Source: an uncultured Clostridia bacterium
GTDB lineage: Bacteria > Bacillota > Clostridia > Lachnospirales > Anaerotignaceae
Length of the DNA: 64,000 bases
Direction of reading: 5' to 3'
Assembly (NCBI GenBank): GCA_944378105.1
Contig: CALWGC010000020.1
Span: 1 to 64,000, forward strand
The notes below the pieces were generated by a model. The model did not search any database. It was not told the origin of the DNA and saw nothing but the letters and a program-made list of their open reading frames with translations. Made by a program: the position numbers and the translations under genes. How positions within the stretch are numbered: position 1 is the first letter of the stretch; every line of letters starts with the position of its first letter. Positions 44,112-52,912 of this stretch are shown in pieces.

Positions 44112-44393
44112 CTACAAAATTTCCTTCTCCACATGCTGTAGCAGGGCATCCGTATTATTTTCTAAAAAACGGACCACTTTTTCCACCATTTCATCGGCAT
44201 GGGAAGCACTGTTGGAGACACAGGCAAAGCCAATCACCAACGTCTCATGACAGTCTTGACAGTCCACCTCGGCAATGGAAATATTAAACTTGTGCTTGGC
44301 CCGCTCCATCAAGCTTTTGATTACCATTCGCTTTTCTTTTAAACTTGTCACCCATTCGGCCCGAAACGTGACACAGGCACAGCCAATGACCAT
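44112..44393 (-). CDS. DUF503 (YlxP-like) small protein
   Basis: The 93-residue protein has the DUF503 pattern SLKEKRMVIKSLMERAKHKFNISIAEVDCQD followed by LVIGFACVSNSASHADEM. In other Bacillota this family sits near translation factor genes (YlxP) and is thought to aid ribosome maturation. The ATG at 44393 lies close to GGAGAAGG on the minus strand. It is downstream of the tRNA cluster and may be co-transcribed with it. Confidence 0.85.
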   Translation of the reverse strand: MVIGCACVTFRAEWVTSLKEKRMVIKSLMERAKHKFNISIAEVDCQDCHETLVIGFACVSNSASHADEMVEKVVRFLENNTDALLQHVEKEIL

Positions 44394-44492
44394 CCTTCTC
44401 CCACCTTCTCCTTTGAAATCCTTTGGTTTCTGTTTTGCTTAAGAAAAAAACAAATACCAAAAAAGCGAAAGACAAGTCTTTCGCTTTTGGAA

Positions 44493-44564
44493 AGCGCGAA
44501 ACGAGATTCGAACTCGCGACCCTCGCCTTGGCAAGGCGATGCTCTACCACTGAGCCATTCGCGC
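44493..44564 (-). tRNA. tRNA-Gly (anticodon GCC)
   Basis: The minus strand folds into a cloverleaf: acceptor GCGCGAA/TTCGCGC, D arm with GCTCAGTGGTAGAGC, anticodon loop CTTGCCAAG with GCC, and T arm GTTCGAAT. The discriminator is U and CCA is not encoded. Confidence 0.95.
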
Positions 44565-44571
44565 ATAAATA

Positions 44572-44647
<76 letters not shown>

Positions 44648-44679
44648 ATATCATTTTGGCACATCCTGTTAAGGAAACG

Positions 44680-44763
44680 TGCCCGAGACCGGGATCGAAC
44701 CGGTACGGGTGTTACCCCGCAGGATTTTAAGTCCTGTGCGTCTGCCAGTTCCGCCACTCGGGC
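44680..44763 (-). tRNA. tRNA-Leu (anticodon UAA)
   Basis: The minus strand has acceptor GCCCGAG/CTCGGGC, anticodon loop ACTTAAAA with UAA, and a long variable arm (TGCGGGGTAACACCCGTA) as in Leu tRNAs. The 84-base length fits. CCA is not encoded. Confidence 0.95.
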
Positions 44764-44818
44764 AAACCTTACAGTCTTCAGGCTTCTGCCGTTTCGCCTT
44801 ATTGGCGACTGCTTGATA

Positions 44819-44847
44819 ATAATAACAAATCCGGCGGTATTTGTCAA
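44819..44847 (-). promoter_or_regulatory. tRNA cluster promoter
   Basis: TTGACA and TATTAT are spaced exactly 17 bases on the minus strand, about 56 bases upstream of tRNA-Leu. It would drive the Leu-Phe-Gly tRNA cluster. Confidence 0.85.
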
Positions 44848-44920
44848 CACTTTTTTTCAAAAAATTTTACACATTTTTTATTTTTACGCCAAAGCCGCTT
44901 TTTGCCTCTCCCAGGCCGCC

Positions 44921-44949
44921 TTGCAAAAGCCAGGAGGCGCTGGTATACT
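44921..44949 (+). promoter_or_regulatory. glpK promoter
   Basis: TTGCAA and TATACT have a 17-base spacer and a TGG extended -10. It is about 24 bases before glpK. Confidence 0.7.
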
Positions 44950-44972
44950 GAAAGAAAAAAGGAGTTTTTGCC

Positions 44973-46466
44973 ATGCAATATATTCTTGCCTTAGACCAAG
45001 GAACCACCAGCAGCCGCGCGCTGTTATTTGATACAACACCAAGCATTTGTTCCATCAGCCAGCGGGAATTTCCCCAAGGCTATCCCCACCCCGGCTGGGT
45101 GGAACATGATGCCATGGAAATCTATGCCTCCCAATATGCCGTCATGGAGGAGGCCGTCCTCAAAGCCGATATTTCTGTCCAGGACATTGCCGCCATCGCC
45201 ATCACCAATCAGCGGGAAACCACCGTCGTTTGGAACCGGCACACCGGCCGCCCCATTGCGCCGGCCATCGTCTGGCAATGTCGCCGCACGGCGGCCCGTT
45301 GTGAAGAATTAAAGCAAAGCGCCATGGCCGAAACCATCCGCAAAAAAACGGGCCTGATCGTAGACGCCTATTTTTCTGCCACCAAAATCGAGTGGATTTT
45401 GGACCATGTGCCCGGGGCCCGGGCGGCGGCAGAGCAAGGCGATCTGCTCTTTGGCACCATCGACACCTGGCTGGTTTGGAAATTGACCGGCGGCAAAAAC
45501 CATGTCACCGACTATACCAACGCCGCCCGTACCATGCTCTTTAACATCCATACCCTCACCTGGGACGAGGAGTTGCTTTCCCTGTTTCGCATCCCCAAAT
45601 CCATGATGCCCGCCGTCCAAGACTCCAGCAGCATCTTTGGCTATCACACCTTCCACGGGGTGCAAATTCCCATCGCCGGCATCGCCGGTGACCAGCAGGC
45701 TTCCCTCTTTGGCCACACCTGTTTCCACCCCGGCGAAGCCAAAAGTACTTATGGCACCGGCTGTTTTTTGCTGATGAACACAGGCGATCGCATTGTGGAA
45801 AGCAGAAACGGGCTTTTGACCACCATTGCCATCGGCCGAAATGGGCATGTGCAATACGCCTTGGAAGGCAGTGTTTTTGTGGCCGGAGCCGCCATCCAAT
45901 GGCTGCGGGATGAATTACAGCTGATAAAAACCAGTGCCGAAGCCAGCGATTTGGCCCTGACGGTGCCAGATACGGCAGGACTTTATCTGGTGCCCGCCTT
46001 CACCGGCCTTGGGGCGCCTTATTGGGACATGTTTGCCCGGGGCTGTCTCATTGGCATCACCCGCGGCGCCAACCGGGCCCATTTGGCTCGGGCCGCCTTG
46101 GAATCCATCGCCTACCAATGTCTGGAACTGGTGGAAGCCATGGAGCAAGACTGGGGTGCGCCCGTTTCTGTGCTGCAGGCAGACGGCGGGGCCAGTCAAA
46201 GCCAATTTTTGATGCAGTTTCAAGCCGATTTGCTGAGAAAATGCGTCATCCGTCCCCAAATTTTGGAAACCACCGCCTTGGGCGCCGCCTTTTTGGCCGG
46301 CCTAGCCGTGGGGATTTGGAAGGATACCGACGAATTGGTGCGCCGCCGCCGCTTAGGGGCCTCCTTTACTCCTTCCATGGAAGAAGAGGCACGGCAAAAA
46401 CGTGTTTCGGGCTGGAAAAAAGCCGTCTCCAGAAGCCTTTCTTGGGTGGAACAGGAAGAAAATTAA
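44973..46466 (+). CDS. glpK: Glycerol kinase
   Basis: The 497-residue FGGY kinase phosphorylates glycerol to sn-glycerol 3-phosphate. It has the LALDQGTTSSRALLFD start, substrate-contact ITNQRETTVVW near residue 79, GTIDTWLVWKLTGG, and the FGGY ATP/substrate motif STYGTGCFLLMNTG. The ATG at 44973 follows AAAGGAG. It stands alone, without glpF or glpD near it, so dihydroxyacetone or glycerol from lipids may be the source. Confidence 0.95.
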   Translation: MQYILALDQGTTSSRALLFDTTPSICSISQREFPQGYPHPGWVEHDAMEIYASQYAVMEEAVLKADISVQDIAAIAITNQRETTVVWNRHTGRPIAPAIVWQCRRTAARCEELKQSAMAETIRKKTGLIVDAYFSATKIEWILDHVPGARAAAEQGDLLFGTIDTWLVWKLTGGKNHVTDYTNAARTMLFNIHTLTWDEELLSLFRIPKSMMPAVQDSSSIFGYHTFHGVQIPIAGIAGDQQASLFGHTCFHPGEAKSTYGTGCFLLMNTGDRIVESRNGLLTTIAIGRNGHVQYALEGSVFVAGAAIQWLRDELQLIKTSAEASDLALTVPDTAGLYLVPAFTGLGAPYWDMFARGCLIGITRGANRAHLARAALESIAYQCLELVEAMEQDWGAPVSVLQADGGASQSQFLMQFQADLLRKCVIRPQILETTALGAAFLAGLAVGIWKDTDELVRRRRLGASFTPSMEEEARQKRVSGWKKAVSRSLSWVEQEEN

Positions 46467-46471
46467 GAAAA

Positions 46472-46502
46472 AGCAGCTGCGCTTTGGCGCAGCTGCTTTT
46501 TT
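46472..46502. terminator. Bidirectional terminator after glpK
   Basis: AGCAGCTGCGC pairs perfectly with GCGCAGCTGCT around TTTG, with T and A runs outside. Confidence 0.85.
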
Positions 46503-46505
46503 CGT

Positions 46506-47249
46506 TTAATAGAAGTCTCCTTCTTCCACGGCCACAGGAGCACTTGCTACGCCATCGGCATACCCTGCTTCATAGCCTTCTGCATACCCGTCGTCTCGTC
46601 CTTCCAAACGGCCATCTTCCAATCCCATTTGATACCGGTTTTCCAGTTCCATTTCCCATTCTTGCTGTTTTTCTTCCCATGTGGAAACACCCCAGTGGTC
46701 GCCCACCAGTTCCTTGCCCTCTGCTTCCACCGGCATGTTGCCATAGCGCACCGCGCCATCAAAACGGAACGATGTGGCCCGATACCCTTGGATCTCTTCC
46801 AACAACAAATTTTCATCTGGCGTAATATAAAGCACCGCATCGGGATAATCCTGGATGGAAAAAGCGGCTTCTTCCAAAAGATCTGCCATATGGAATCTCC
46901 GGTCGCCAAACCGTTCCGATACAAAGAGGTCCGCCGTCGTTTCTTCTGTATAACTCAAGCCCACGTCGTTGCGGCTTGCAATGTCTTTATTATAAATTTC
47001 CAAATAACTTTCTCCCGTTTGGGACTGCCGAATCAAAACCTCGCCATAGGCCCCGCCGCTATGGAGCACCACCGTCGTCACCTCTGCCGGTATCGTCACC
47101 ACCTCGGCTGCCACCGTCCGGCTGGACAATTCGTCCAATTGTTTCAATGTGCCGCTAATTCCAAGGGGAATGCAAACCAGAACGCCCACAAAGGAAACCG
47201 CCAGCACCAAAAGCAAAATTTTGCATAATTTTTTGCATTTTGTCATCAT
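46506..47249 (-). CDS. Predicted membrane-anchored protein of a PadR operon
   Basis: The 247-residue protein has one N-terminal membrane segment (ILLLVLAVSFVGVLVCIPLG) and a beta-rich extracytoplasmic part. The C-terminal tail is glycine/tyrosine-rich (LEDGRLEGRDDGYAEGYEAG). The membrane-plus-beta layout resembles DUF4097-like partners of PadR/DUF1700 operons, but I cannot confirm the family. The ATG at 47249 follows AGGAGG. It is the third gene after the PadR and DUF1700 genes. Confidence 0.65.
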   Translation of the reverse strand: MMTKCKKLCKILLLVLAVSFVGVLVCIPLGISGTLKQLDELSSRTVAAEVVTIPAEVTTVVLHSGGAYGEVLIRQSQTGESYLEIYNKDIASRNDVGLSYTEETTADLFVSERFGDRRFHMADLLEEAAFSIQDYPDAVLYITPDENLLLEEIQGYRATSFRFDGAVRYGNMPVEAEGKELVGDHWGVSTWEEKQQEWEMELENRYQMGLEDGRLEGRDDGYAEGYEAGYADGVASAPVAVEEGDFY

Positions 47250-47252
47250 CTC

Positions 47253-47948
47253 TTACGCCTCCTGTTTCTTTTTGAAAATGCCCCCAAAGAGCTTTTTCCA
47301 CAGTCTCCATAATCCCCACAGCACCATCCGTAACACCATCGCCAGTAACACCAGCACCAAAAGCCCCGCCGCAATCAAAAACACCGAGGCAAACACGCCG
47401 CCAATGCTGACCGAGGTTGTCAAAATGCCAAAGGAAAACGCCGCCGCCACCAAAAGCCCCAGACCGCTGCCGATCAGTCCAATACCGCACCCCAGTACCG
47501 CAAGCGCCGCCATGGCGCCAAAAAATACCAATAGCCCCAGCCCAAACAGCACCGCCATGGCCAACAACAGCCTGATACACGTTTCAATGAAACTGCCGGC
47601 CGTATCAAAAATGCCGGCAAAAAAGCCCTTTCCTGCTTCCATCTCCACATTGGGCACTTTTTCTTTCCAGTTGTTCCATTCTTCCGTTGCCTTTTCCCGT
47701 AATTGTTTTAAAAATTCTCGGCTTTTTTGTTTTTTGGTTTGAAAACTTTCGCCTTCCTCCTCCAAAAACTGGGCTGCAATCAATTCCGGTGCCCCCAGGC
47801 GGGCGCTGATTTCTTCGTCGGTTTTTCCCTGTCTGCGTCCGTCTTCGAAATATTCATCATAGTCCGATAAAATTTCTGTCACTTCTTCTGGTGGCATGGT
47901 CTTTTTCAAATACCCTTCCAATGCCTTCAAATATTCCTCTTTTTTCAT
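47253..47948 (-). CDS. DUF1700 family membrane protein
   Basis: The 231-residue protein has an N-terminal helical HAAS-type signalling domain (EYLKALEGYLKKTMPPEEVTEILSDYDEYFEDGRRQGKTDEEI region). Three or four C-terminal membrane segments follow (LLLAMAVLFGLGLLVFFGAMAAL and others). DUF1700/HAAS proteins sit with PadR repressors and act in membrane stress sensing. It overlaps the PadR gene by four bases. The partner gene follows directly. Confidence 0.85.
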   Translation of the reverse strand: MKKEEYLKALEGYLKKTMPPEEVTEILSDYDEYFEDGRRQGKTDEEISARLGAPELIAAQFLEEEGESFQTKKQKSREFLKQLREKATEEWNNWKEKVPNVEMEAGKGFFAGIFDTAGSFIETCIRLLLAMAVLFGLGLLVFFGAMAALAVLGCGIGLIGSGLGLLVAAAFSFGILTTSVSIGGVFASVFLIAAGLLVLVLLAMVLRMVLWGLWRLWKKLFGGIFKKKQEA

Positions 47949-48274
47949 CTTTGCTCCTCCCTTTTGGTCTGATTCAGCAGATGATTTACCATCTCAAAGA
48001 GCTGCTGCCAGTCTGTTTGCAAACTGTGTAAATACGCCTGCCCCTGCTCGGTGATATGATAGTATTTCCTGGCCGGGCCCAAAGTACTTTCCCTTAAATA
48101 AGTCACCAAATGGCCCTCTGTGGTCAGGCGACGCAAAATGGGATACACCGTCCCTTCGTTGATTTCTGTGTATGAGGCAATTTCCTGCACAATTTCATAT
48201 CCATAACAATCCTTGCGGGAAATAGTGGCCAGCACACACATTTCGATGACGCCTTTTCTAAATTGTGTGTTCAT
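47945..48274 (-). CDS. PadR-family transcriptional repressor
   Basis: The 109-residue protein is a compact winged helix (CVLATISRKDCYGYEIVQEI, GTVYPILRRLTTEGHLVTYLRE, ARKYYHITEQG) with a C-terminal dimer helix, typical of PadR s2-type repressors. It is the first gene of a PadR-DUF1700-membrane operon, probably autorepressed through the inverted repeat upstream at 48306-48326. Confidence 0.92.
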   Translation of the reverse strand: MNTQFRKGVIEMCVLATISRKDCYGYEIVQEIASYTEINEGTVYPILRRLTTEGHLVTYLRESTLGPARKYYHITEQGQAYLHSLQTDWQQLFEMVNHLLNQTKREEQR

Positions 48275-48305
48275 GACTTCCCTCCTTTTTCTTCATGCTA
48301 GCACA

Positions 48306-48326
48306 GTACTGTGTAATGCACAATAC
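48306..48326. promoter_or_regulatory. Candidate PadR operator
   Basis: GTACTGTG-N5-CACAATAC is an inverted repeat with seven of eight pairs matching, just upstream of the padR gene. It fits a PadR dimer site over the promoter. Confidence 0.5.
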
Positions 48327-48685
48327 CTTTTAAAAAATAGTAAGACAGCCTTAAGAATTTTGTAAACTTTCTTTTTCCCATCCATTTTCTTCTTTTTTTG
48401 GTGGAAAGATTTGCCTAACTTTAAGAAAAAATTCAGGTTTTCACCACAAAAATGTTCTTTTTTTGTGTTACAGTAGTTCCAGAAGAAAGGAGCGGGCCAA
48501 ACCCAACGAAACCAACCTCATGCTCTCGCCCTTTGCTCGCAATTACCTCCACCCATAGGCGAAACGACACAAGCCATCTCCTCTTTTGTGTTGTTTGGAC
48601 CAAGGCGAGACCAGGTACCAGCACGGCCCGTTTCTCTCTTTCTTCCCTTGTCCCCTCGCGAAGACTCCTCCCTTCGCTTTATAAT
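48327..48685. other. Gene-free spacer between padR and the EFR1 gene
   Basis: About 360 bases carry no coding frame with a ribosome site; the short frames present look incidental. A GAAAGGAG motif near 48484 faces plus-strand but leads to no convincing protein. Confidence 0.45.
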
Positions 48686-48716
48686 AAAAAACACACCCAT
48701 TTGGGTGTGTTTTTTT
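48686..48716. terminator. Terminator of the EFR1/MerR operon
   Basis: ACACACCCA pairs with TGGGTGTGT around TT, with A and T runs outside; it lies at the EFR1 gene stop on the minus strand. Confidence 0.8.
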
Positions 48717-48718
48717 GC

Positions 48719-49477
48719 TTATAAATTGGGGTTCATATATTGGCCATGTTTTTTGGAGCGACTGCCATAGGAGATGGCATGGGTGGGGCAAGCATGGAGA
48801 CAGTGCAGACACAAAATGCACTGGGGCTTTTTCCAAACCGGCTTTCCGTCTTCCATCCCAATGGTCTTGGCCGGGCATTCCCTTTGACAGCGGCCACAGC
48901 CAATGCAATCGTCGCTCACGGCAAAGTGGCGGGTTTTCCGGCGATGGCGATAGAAGGGATAGATGGTCTTTGTAATCAATTTTGGCGCCCTTCCTTTTAA
49001 TTGGTTAAAGTCGCCGCATTCCTGTCGTAAAATCTGTGCCGCCACTTCGTCCAGCGCCACATCGGCCTCTTCCAACAGCCGGACAATCTCCTCCTTGGGC
49101 GGCACCGCAAAGAGCGGTACATAATTATCCACCATCTTCACCGCAAACGTGGCCGAAAAAGGCAAAGCACGTTCTTTCATCCACTGGGCAAACATGTTTC
49201 CCGCATCCCCTGTGCTTTGGCCACAAGTCAGCACCAAAAACACATACGGTTTTTTGCCCCATTGGCAAGCTAACCGGGTTAAAAATCCTGCCACCTGGAT
49301 GGGCAGCCCCCAGTAATACGTGGGCAATACAAACCCCACCGGCTCCTTGCGGCAATCGTAAGCATACCGGCGGTGCCGAATGGCGTCCATCATATCAATG
49401 GCGTCCACCCCAAGCCGGTGGGCCAATTTTTCTGCCGCATACCGACAGTTTCCCGTTCCAGAAAAATAAAAGATCAT
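48719..49477 (-). CDS. EFR1-family flavodoxin/ferredoxin fusion
   Basis: The 252-residue protein joins an N-terminal flavodoxin-like domain ([37 protein letters not shown]) to a C-terminal pair of [4Fe-4S] clusters ([16 protein letters not shown] and [16 protein letters not shown]). EFR1 proteins are small electron-transfer or regulatory redox proteins in anaerobes. It overlaps the MerR gene by four bases (ATGA), so the two are coupled and the MerR protein may sense the same stress. The ATG at 49477 follows GGAGG. Confidence 0.9.
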   Translation of the reverse strand: MIFYFSGTGNCRYAAEKLAHRLGVDAIDMMDAIRHRRYAYDCRKEPVGFVLPTYYWGLPIQVAGFLTRLACQWGKKPYVFLVLTCGQSTGDAGNMFAQWMKERALPFSATFAVKMVDNYVPLFAVPPKEEIVRLLEEADVALDEVAAQILRQECGDFNQLKGRAPKLITKTIYPFYRHRRKTRHFAVSDDCIGCGRCQRECPAKTIGMEDGKPVWKKPQCILCLHCLHACPTHAISYGSRSKKHGQYMNPNL

Positions 49478-50313
49478 GCCTCTGCCTCCTTCTGTGGTGC
49501 CTTTAGACGAATGGAAATCTGTACCACATAATTGTCATATCCTTCCACCGATAATTCGTCCAAAAGCACATCTTCATAAAAAAAGTCCCCCAACTGCAAT
49601 TGCTCTTTGTTTGCATATTGCAATATCTTCTCATATCCTGCCCCAATGGAGGAATATCCATCCATGTGATAGTACACCAAGTACTCTCCCGATGGTCGAA
49701 CATCGTTTTTTAACGAGCGCAAATGGTGGGGCAACAACGTATAATAGCTGGAATAGGCTTCCAAGGCCCCTTGCTGTGCCCGCTCCAAGGGCAAGGTTTG
49801 GCCTGTGGCCAGGGGAATCAAAAGTCCCTTTTGCCGGCATTGCTGCATGTGCCGTGCAAAGCCTTCCAAGATGGACTCCCTGCCGCCCACTGCCGTCTTT
49901 ACCAAATATTCCTTTTCCTGGTGTCGCACAAAAATCGTTTTGGTGTCGGCCTGCAACAGCGCTCTTGTCATTTTGGCCTTGTGTAACAGCAACGACCGCA
50001 TTTGGTTCATCTGTTCCATCTTTCGCTCCAACACCTGGGCCTGCTCTTCCAATAATGCCAACAACCGTTCCGGGCGTCTCTGGCATAAATAGGCCTTGAT
50101 TTCTTTTAACGGCATCCCCAATTCTTTCAACGTTTGAATCACAAAAAACAAATCGCCCTGTTGGGGGGTATAAAACCGATAGTCCTTGTCCGTCTTGGCC
50201 TCCGGCGAAAACAGCCCAATTTGGTCGTAATAAAACAGCGTGTGTTTGCTTACCCCCAAAAGCTCGGCAAACTCCCCAGTGGTAAAATACGTCTTTCCCT
50301 GTTTTTGTACCAT
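49474..50313 (-). CDS. MerR-family transcriptional regulator
   Basis: The 279-residue protein has an N-terminal MerR winged helix ([34 protein letters not shown]) followed by the TPQQ segment and a coiled linker. A C-terminal effector domain resembles the GyrI/BmrR drug-binding type ([18 protein letters not shown]). The ATG at 50313 follows GGAGG and replaces a longer frame. It heads an operon with the EFR1 redox protein, which suggests regulation by a toxic or redox-active ligand. Confidence 0.85.
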   Translation of the reverse strand: MVQKQGKTYFTTGEFAELLGVSKHTLFYYDQIGLFSPEAKTDKDYRFYTPQQGDLFFVIQTLKELGMPLKEIKAYLCQRRPERLLALLEEQAQVLERKMEQMNQMRSLLLHKAKMTRALLQADTKTIFVRHQEKEYLVKTAVGGRESILEGFARHMQQCRQKGLLIPLATGQTLPLERAQQGALEAYSSYYTLLPHHLRSLKNDVRPSGEYLVYYHMDGYSSIGAGYEKILQYANKEQLQLGDFFYEDVLLDELSVEGYDNYVVQISIRLKAPQKEAEA

Positions 50314-50428
50314 CTTTCCTTCCTCCTGCCAAAGATCCCTTCGGCTTTGCAAGTGCTCCTGATACATTGCCCTTATCATACCACATTTTTTGATGCTGCG
50401 CACGCGGAATTTCTACCAAAAAACCTGT

Positions 50429-50466
50429 AAAAAAAGCCGTTTGCCCCTTCTGGGCAAAACGGCTCT
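50429..50466 (-). terminator. Terminator of the amino-acid ABC importer operon
   Basis: AGCCGTTTTGCCC pairs with GGGCAAACGGCT (one bulge) on the minus strand, followed by a T run. It lies beyond the ATP-binding gene stop. Confidence 0.8.
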
Positions 50467-50472
50467 TGGTTC

Positions 50473-51195
50473 TTATAATACTTTTTCCAAAAAGGCCTTG
50501 GCGCGGTCTGTTTTGGGATTGGCAAAAAACAAATCTGGCGTCGTATCTTCCAAAATTTGTCCATCGTCAATGAAACAAATCCGGTCCGACACTTCTCTGG
50601 CAAAGCCCATTTCGTGGGTTACCAGTGCCATGGTAATGCCCGTATGGGCCAGGCCTTTGATGACTTCCAATACTTCTTTTACCATTTCCGGGTCCAAAGC
50701 ACTGGTTGGTTCGTCAAAGAGCATGATCTTTGGCTCCATAGCCAAGGCTCTTGCAATGGCAATGCGCTGCTTTTGGCCGCCGGAAAGCTTGTTGGGGTAG
50801 GCGTCGGCTTTTTCTGTCAAGCCAACCAAGGCCAACAGTTCCATGGCTTTGGCTTTGGCCGCATCCTTTGCCACCTTGTTCACCCGAATGGGGGCATAGG
50901 TCATGTTCTCCATCACCGTCATGTGGGGGAACAGATTAAAATGCTGAAACACCATGCCAATATCTTTGCGGATGGATTGGATATCCACTTTGGGGGCCGT
51001 GATGTCCGTCCCTTCGATGAAGACTTGGCCGCTGGTGGGCTGTTCCAACAAGTTGATGCAGCGCAAAATGGTGGATTTCCCTGAACCAGAAGGACCAATG
51101 AGCGTAACCACCTGGCCTTTTTCTACGCGGAAATTGATGCCTTTGAGCACTTCCAGCTTACCAAAGCTTTTATGTACGTCACGAAACTCGATCAC
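50473..51195 (-). CDS. Amino-acid ABC importer, ATP-binding protein
   Basis: The 240-residue ATPase has Walker [12 protein letters not shown], signature [15 protein letters not shown], Walker [14 protein letters not shown] and H-loop LVTHEMGFA, with all bases of a functional polar-amino-acid (GlnQ-type) ATPase. It overlaps the permease gene by 17 bases. With the permease and lipoprotein binding protein it imports a polar or acidic amino acid. Confidence 0.95.
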   Translation of the reverse strand: MIEFRDVHKSFGKLEVLKGINFRVEKGQVVTLIGPSGSGKSTILRCINLLEQPTSGQVFIEGTDITAPKVDIQSIRKDIGMVFQHFNLFPHMTVMENMTYAPIRVNKVAKDAAKAKAMELLALVGLTEKADAYPNKLSGGQKQRIAIARALAMEPKIMLFDEPTSALDPEMVKEVLEVIKGLAHTGITMALVTHEMGFAREVSDRICFIDDGQILEDTTPDLFFANPKTDRAKAFLEKVL

Positions 51196-51847
51196 TTCTG
51201 TTCACCCACCTTTCCAGTTTGGCCGCAAAGAGCGACAAAATCATTACCATCACATAATAAATCACCGCTACCACCAAATATGGTTCAAAGAAGCGATAGG
51301 TCATAACCGTAATCTGGTCTGCGGCCCGCAGCAATTCCACGGCGCCGATATACGAAAGAATGGATGATTCTTTTAACAGCGCAATCATTTCATTGACCAA
51401 GCTTGGCAAAATGTGTTTGACTGCCTGGGGAATGATGATGTCTTTCATCATATCCCGGTATCCAATGCCCAAGGACATGGCCGCTTCATACTGGCCCTTG
51501 TCGATGGCCTGGATGCCGCCGCGGAAAATTTCCGAAATATAGGCGGCAGAGTTCAGCGAAAAGGTCAAAATCCCCGACTGGGTGGTGCTTAAGGGCATCC
51601 CCAACAGCTGGGGTAAGCCAAAATGGACAATACAAAGCTGTACCAATAATGGCGTGCCGCGGAAAATGGACGTATAAAACTGCCCAAACCATACCAGCGG
51701 CCGAAATTTACTCAATTTGATTAACGATAACAATACCCCTAGCGCAAAGCCCAACACCGCACAGATTGCCGTCATCTTTAACGTCAGCAAAGCGCCGTTA
51801 TAAAGAAATGGCCAATATTGCCATACACTGGAAAAATTCAAATCCAT
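51179..51847 (-). CDS. Amino-acid ABC importer, permease
   Basis: The 222-residue protein has about five membrane segments and the HisM/GlnP family loop [23 protein letters not shown], which contacts the ATPase. The N-terminal [24 protein letters not shown] is typical. It sits between the binding-protein and ATPase genes, with a 17-base overlap to the latter. Confidence 0.95.
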   Translation of the reverse strand: MDLNFSSVWQYWPFLYNGALLTLKMTAICAVLGFALGVLLSLIKLSKFRPLVWFGQFYTSIFRGTPLLVQLCIVHFGLPQLLGMPLSTTQSGILTFSLNSAAYISEIFRGGIQAIDKGQYEAAMSLGIGYRDMMKDIIIPQAVKHILPSLVNEMIALLKESSILSYIGAVELLRAADQITVMTYRFFEPYLVVAVIYYVMVMILSLFAAKLERWVNRSDRVS

Positions 51848-51870
51848 TTGAAAACTCCTTTACCGGCTCA

Positions 51871-52737
51871 TCAATCCAGAATAAACTGTTCGTTCAGATG
51901 GGAAGCGATGATTTCGTCCAATTCACCATTTTCCATCATTTCTTTCAATGTATTGTTAAAAGTTTCATAGTAAGGAGAATCTTTCGGGAAACCAATGGCA
52001 AAGCAGTCTTCTGTTTTGTCCAACAGGCTCATGGAAAGACCGTCACTTTGTTTCAAAAATTCCGTTGCACCGGCGCCGTCAACGATGCAGGCATCGGCTC
52101 TGCCGCTTTTTACTTCTTCAATACAAGCAGGGCTGCCCTGGATACCGGTTGTGGTGGCGTTTGGTACGCTTTCTGCCACTTGCTGATAGTTGGTGCCAAA
52201 CACATAGGCAATGGTTTTGCCTTCCAAGGAAGCCAGGTCTGGATAGTTATCTTCGCTGCGGTAAACGATGGCATTTCTTGGGTAGAAGAAAATTTCGCTG
52301 AAATCCAAAGATTCTTTTCTTTCTTCTGTTGGAGCCATGCCGCCGCTGCAAAAATCGATCTGACCGGCTTGGATAGCGCCAATCAAGCTTTTAAATGGCA
52401 TATCCTGAAATTCCACGGTACCGCCATTTTTTTCTACTACGGCTTTTACAATATCAATATTCATCCCTACATAAGTTTTGGTGCCGTCTGCTGCCATTTC
52501 GATGGATTCAAAAGGTACAAACGTAGCAGAGCAACCAACCTTTACGGTTTTCCCTGCAAATGGGTTTTCGGCGTCGGCCGTTTCGCCTTCTGTCTGTTCG
52601 GTTCCTTCTTCTGTGGTGGATTCTTCTGTCGTGCTTTGTGTCGTTTCTGCGCTTTCGGTTGTGGTGTCACTGCTGCTGCAACCAGCCAGCATCCCTACCA
52701 CCAAAAGGCTGCATAAAAATAATACTACTTTTTTCAT
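51871..52737 (-). CDS. Amino-acid ABC importer, substrate-binding lipoprotein
   Basis: The 288-residue protein has a lipoprotein signal with LAGC lipobox (residues 17-20), a Thr/Glu-rich linker to about residue 60, and a type 2 periplasmic binding fold (KTVKVGCSATFVPFESIEM, MNIDIVKAVVEKNG, DFCSGGMAPTEERKESLDFS). The linker suits a Gram-positive surface anchor. It binds a polar amino acid; specificity is not resolvable. The ATG at 52737 follows AAGGAGG. It is first in the operon. Confidence 0.93.
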   Translation of the reverse strand: MKKVVLFLCSLLVVGMLAGCSSSDTTTESAETTQSTTEESTTEEGTEQTEGETADAENPFAGKTVKVGCSATFVPFESIEMAADGTKTYVGMNIDIVKAVVEKNGGTVEFQDMPFKSLIGAIQAGQIDFCSGGMAPTEERKESLDFSEIFFYPRNAIVYRSEDNYPDLASLEGKTIAYVFGTNYQQVAESVPNATTTGIQGSPACIEEVKSGRADACIVDGAGATEFLKQSDGLSMSLLDKTEDCFAIGFPKDSPYYETFNNTLKEMMENGELDEIIASHLNEQFILD

Positions 52738-52843
52738 AAAAACATCCTCCTTGCCTTCGTGTTCCTTTATAAGAACGCACCTATCCTATAACTAAACCAA
52801 TATAGCATAATCATGCAGAAAATGCAATCTTTTTCGCCCCCTC

Positions 52844-52871
52844 TTGTATTCCAAAAATGGTGTGTTATACT
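52844..52871 (+). promoter_or_regulatory. Promoter of the tandem deacetylase operon
   Basis: TTGTAT and TATACT are spaced 16 bases apart, with TGTGT before the -10. It is about 42 bases upstream of the first deacetylase. Confidence 0.55.
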
Positions 52872-52912
52872 GAAAGGAACAGAACAAAATTCACAAAAAA
52901 GGAGTATGACGT

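Noticed and set aside
48430..48660. Small frames in the padR-EFR1 spacer
   Set aside because: No ribosome site is paired with a frame of plausible composition, and both strands carry overlapping chance frames.
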